Source: Cognataquiflexum aquatile (lineage in GTDB: Bacteria > Bacteroidota > Bacteroidia > Cytophagales > Cyclobacteriaceae). Taken from it: a stretch of DNA of 64,000 nt. How positions within the stretch are numbered: the first letter of the stretch is position 1; each line of letters opens with the position of its first letter. The stretch covers positions 620,001 to 684,000 of the forward strand of contig NZ_QMIK01000004.1 in the NCBI RefSeq assembly GCF_003316845.1. The letters run 5' to 3'. The notes below the pieces were generated by a model, which saw only the letters and a list, made by a program, of their open reading frames with translations, made no database searches and had not been told where the DNA came from. This document shows, in pieces, positions 62,858-64,000 of the stretch. A program made the translations under genes and the position numbers.

Positions 62858-64000
62858 TTAAAATTTGACATTAAGATTGAAACCAATGCCTCTTGTAGTA
62901 GGAAGACCTGTGGATTCCATACCCACGAGGTTATCCGAGGTATATCCAAATGATTCTGGGTCAATGTTATCCACCCATTTTTTGATCATCAGGACGTTAT
63001 TTGCTACGAGGTTAAGTCTTACTGAAGTTACAGGAAAATTTTTAGGGATGAATTTGGTGAAATCATATCCCATAGTGATTTGTCTCAGTTTCCAGAAACC
63101 TGCATTGTAAATCACCGGTTCTACCAAAGCCTGAGACCTTACGACTTCCCAATAAGATTGAACAGGTGCCACAGCTGTATTGACTTCGCCAGCCTGATTG
63201 ACTCCATCGCCTACCACACCGCCTTCACGTCCTTCAAGTGTCATTTTGTGCAATCCATGTCTTACTGCATTGAAGTTTGTTCCGGAAAGCATTTTTCCAC
63301 CCAATCTGAAGTCGATCAGGAAGGAAAGTGAAACTCCTTTATAATTGAAAGCATTATTAATACCTCCAATCCATTTTGGAAGCGCACTGCCAAAGTTGAT
63401 CAGATCCAAAGTTCTCAATGGCAAACCGTTTGCACCAAAGATTTTTCTTCCCTGATCATCTCTCCTGTAACCAAAACCTGCAATCTGGCCCATTTCTTCT
63501 CCAACTATCTGTCTCAGTTCTCCATTGAATACGTGAGTACCCACTGTGATTCTGTCTCCAGGATTTTCAGTAAGTAAACTGAGAACCTCCGTGATATTGT
63601 AAGCTCCGTTAAAGGACGCTTCCCAGGTGAAGTTTTCGGTTTCAACAGGTACGACGGTCAATAACATTTCGATACCTTTATTGCTGCTACGACCGCTGTT
63701 GATGGAGGTATTGACAAATCCGGAAGCGTCAGAAATCTGAGCACTTACAATTTGGTCACTGGTGATTTTGCTGTAGGCCGCAAGATCCAATGCCACTCTG
63801 CCTTGGAACATCTTCATATCTATACCGATTTCAGTTTCTGCAACCCGCATCGGCTTCAAATTTGGATTTGGAAGGGTGCTTCCAATAGGACCGCCAACAG
63901 GCTGGTTATTGAATAAGTTGGCATTGACGCCATAAAACAAAACATTGGAATAAGGACCAACATCCGAGTCACTACCCACTTCCGCATAGGCCACTCTCAG
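62858..64000 (-). CDS. SusC/RagA TonB-linked outer membrane protein, C-terminal part
   Basis: Only the last ~380 residues are in the window; the N-terminal plug and most of the barrel lie beyond 64000, and the frame is open at the edge. The piece shows beta-barrel strands of SusC/RagA transporters (LRVAYAEVGSDSDVGPYSN at the edge, FQGRVALDLAAYSKITSDQI, and a last strand ending in GIGFNLNVKF with the terminal Phe). It imports oligomers or small acids with energy from TonB. It is the first visible gene of the operon. Confidence 0.94.
   Translation of the reverse strand: MRVAYAEVGSDSDVGPYSNVLFYGVNANLFNNQPVGGPIGSTLPNPNLKPMRVAETEIGIDMKMFQGRVALDLAAYSKITSDQIVSAQISDASGFVNTSINSGRSSNKGIEMLLTVVPVETENFTWEASFNGAYNITEVLSLLTENPGDRITVGTHVFNGELRQIVGEEMGQIAGFGYRRDDQGRKIFGANGLPLRTLDLINFGSALPKWIGGINNAFNYKGVSLSFLIDFRLGGKMLSGTNFNAVRHGLHKMTLEGREGGVVGDGVNQAGEVNTAVAPVQSYWEVVRSQALVEPVIYNAGFWKLRQITMGYDFTKFIPKNFPVTSVRLNLVANNVLMIKKWVDNIDPESFGYTSDNLVGMESTGLPTTRGIGFNLNVKF

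Overview
The window looks like a chromosome segment of a member of the Bacteroidota, most likely Cytophagales (Cyclobacteriaceae-like). This rests on the SusC/SusD pair, the large MacB/FtsX-type permease paralogues that begin MWxxYxKxxxRN, lipoproteins with Bacteroidota-style lipoboxes, -7 boxes of the TAnnTTTG type, near-absence of Shine-Dalgarno sequences, and many short-word intergenic repeats. The genus is an inference.

Layout. 1-12,200: four paralogous ABC permeases of the MacB/FtsX type (the first cut by the window edge) and an exported methyltransferase, separated by repeat-filled gaps. 12,300-17,500: small hypothetical genes, a membrane protein, and a two-gene unit for an ABC ATPase and a TolC-like outer membrane protein that could serve the permeases. 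17,700-30,600: housekeeping and accessory genes, including an NmrA-like SDR, LLM oxidoreductase, Na+/Ca2+ antiporter, DMT exporter, site-2 protease with a HAD phosphatase, tRNA-Ile2(CAU), mnmA, a NYN-domain protein, 6-phosphofructokinase with a DinB-fold protein, and an FMN reductase. 30,600-31,360: a HEPN/MNT toxin-antitoxin pair whose MNT gene carries an in-frame stop. 31,480-36,990: sulfatase, AsmA-like protein and two small genes. 37,000-43,330: a heavy-metal RND efflux operon (His-rich protein, adaptor, RND pump, outer membrane channel). 43,400-47,400: two DUF1801 proteins, a lipoprotein serpin, and metZ behind a SAM-I riboswitch. 47,600-53,900: pth, rplY, prs, comB, gcvT, an IscA-like protein, mce and thiL.

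53,987-64,000 is the most distinctive part: a minus-strand SusCD locus followed by two Sec-exported RraA-fold proteins and three Tat-exported enolase-superfamily proteins, with a bile-acid/keto-acid type Na+ symporter just beyond a terminator. The catalytic residues visible in two of the enolase-superfamily proteins match sugar-acid dehydratases. The arrangement suggests sugar-acid dehydration and retro-aldol cleavage outside the cytoplasm. No substrate can be read from the sequence.

Intergenic regions are unusually structured: 163-bp copies of a REP-like inverted element between permease genes, a tandem ~165-bp duplication, three copies of a CGCAAAG/CGCAGA element, and short-word arrays that touch start or stop codons.
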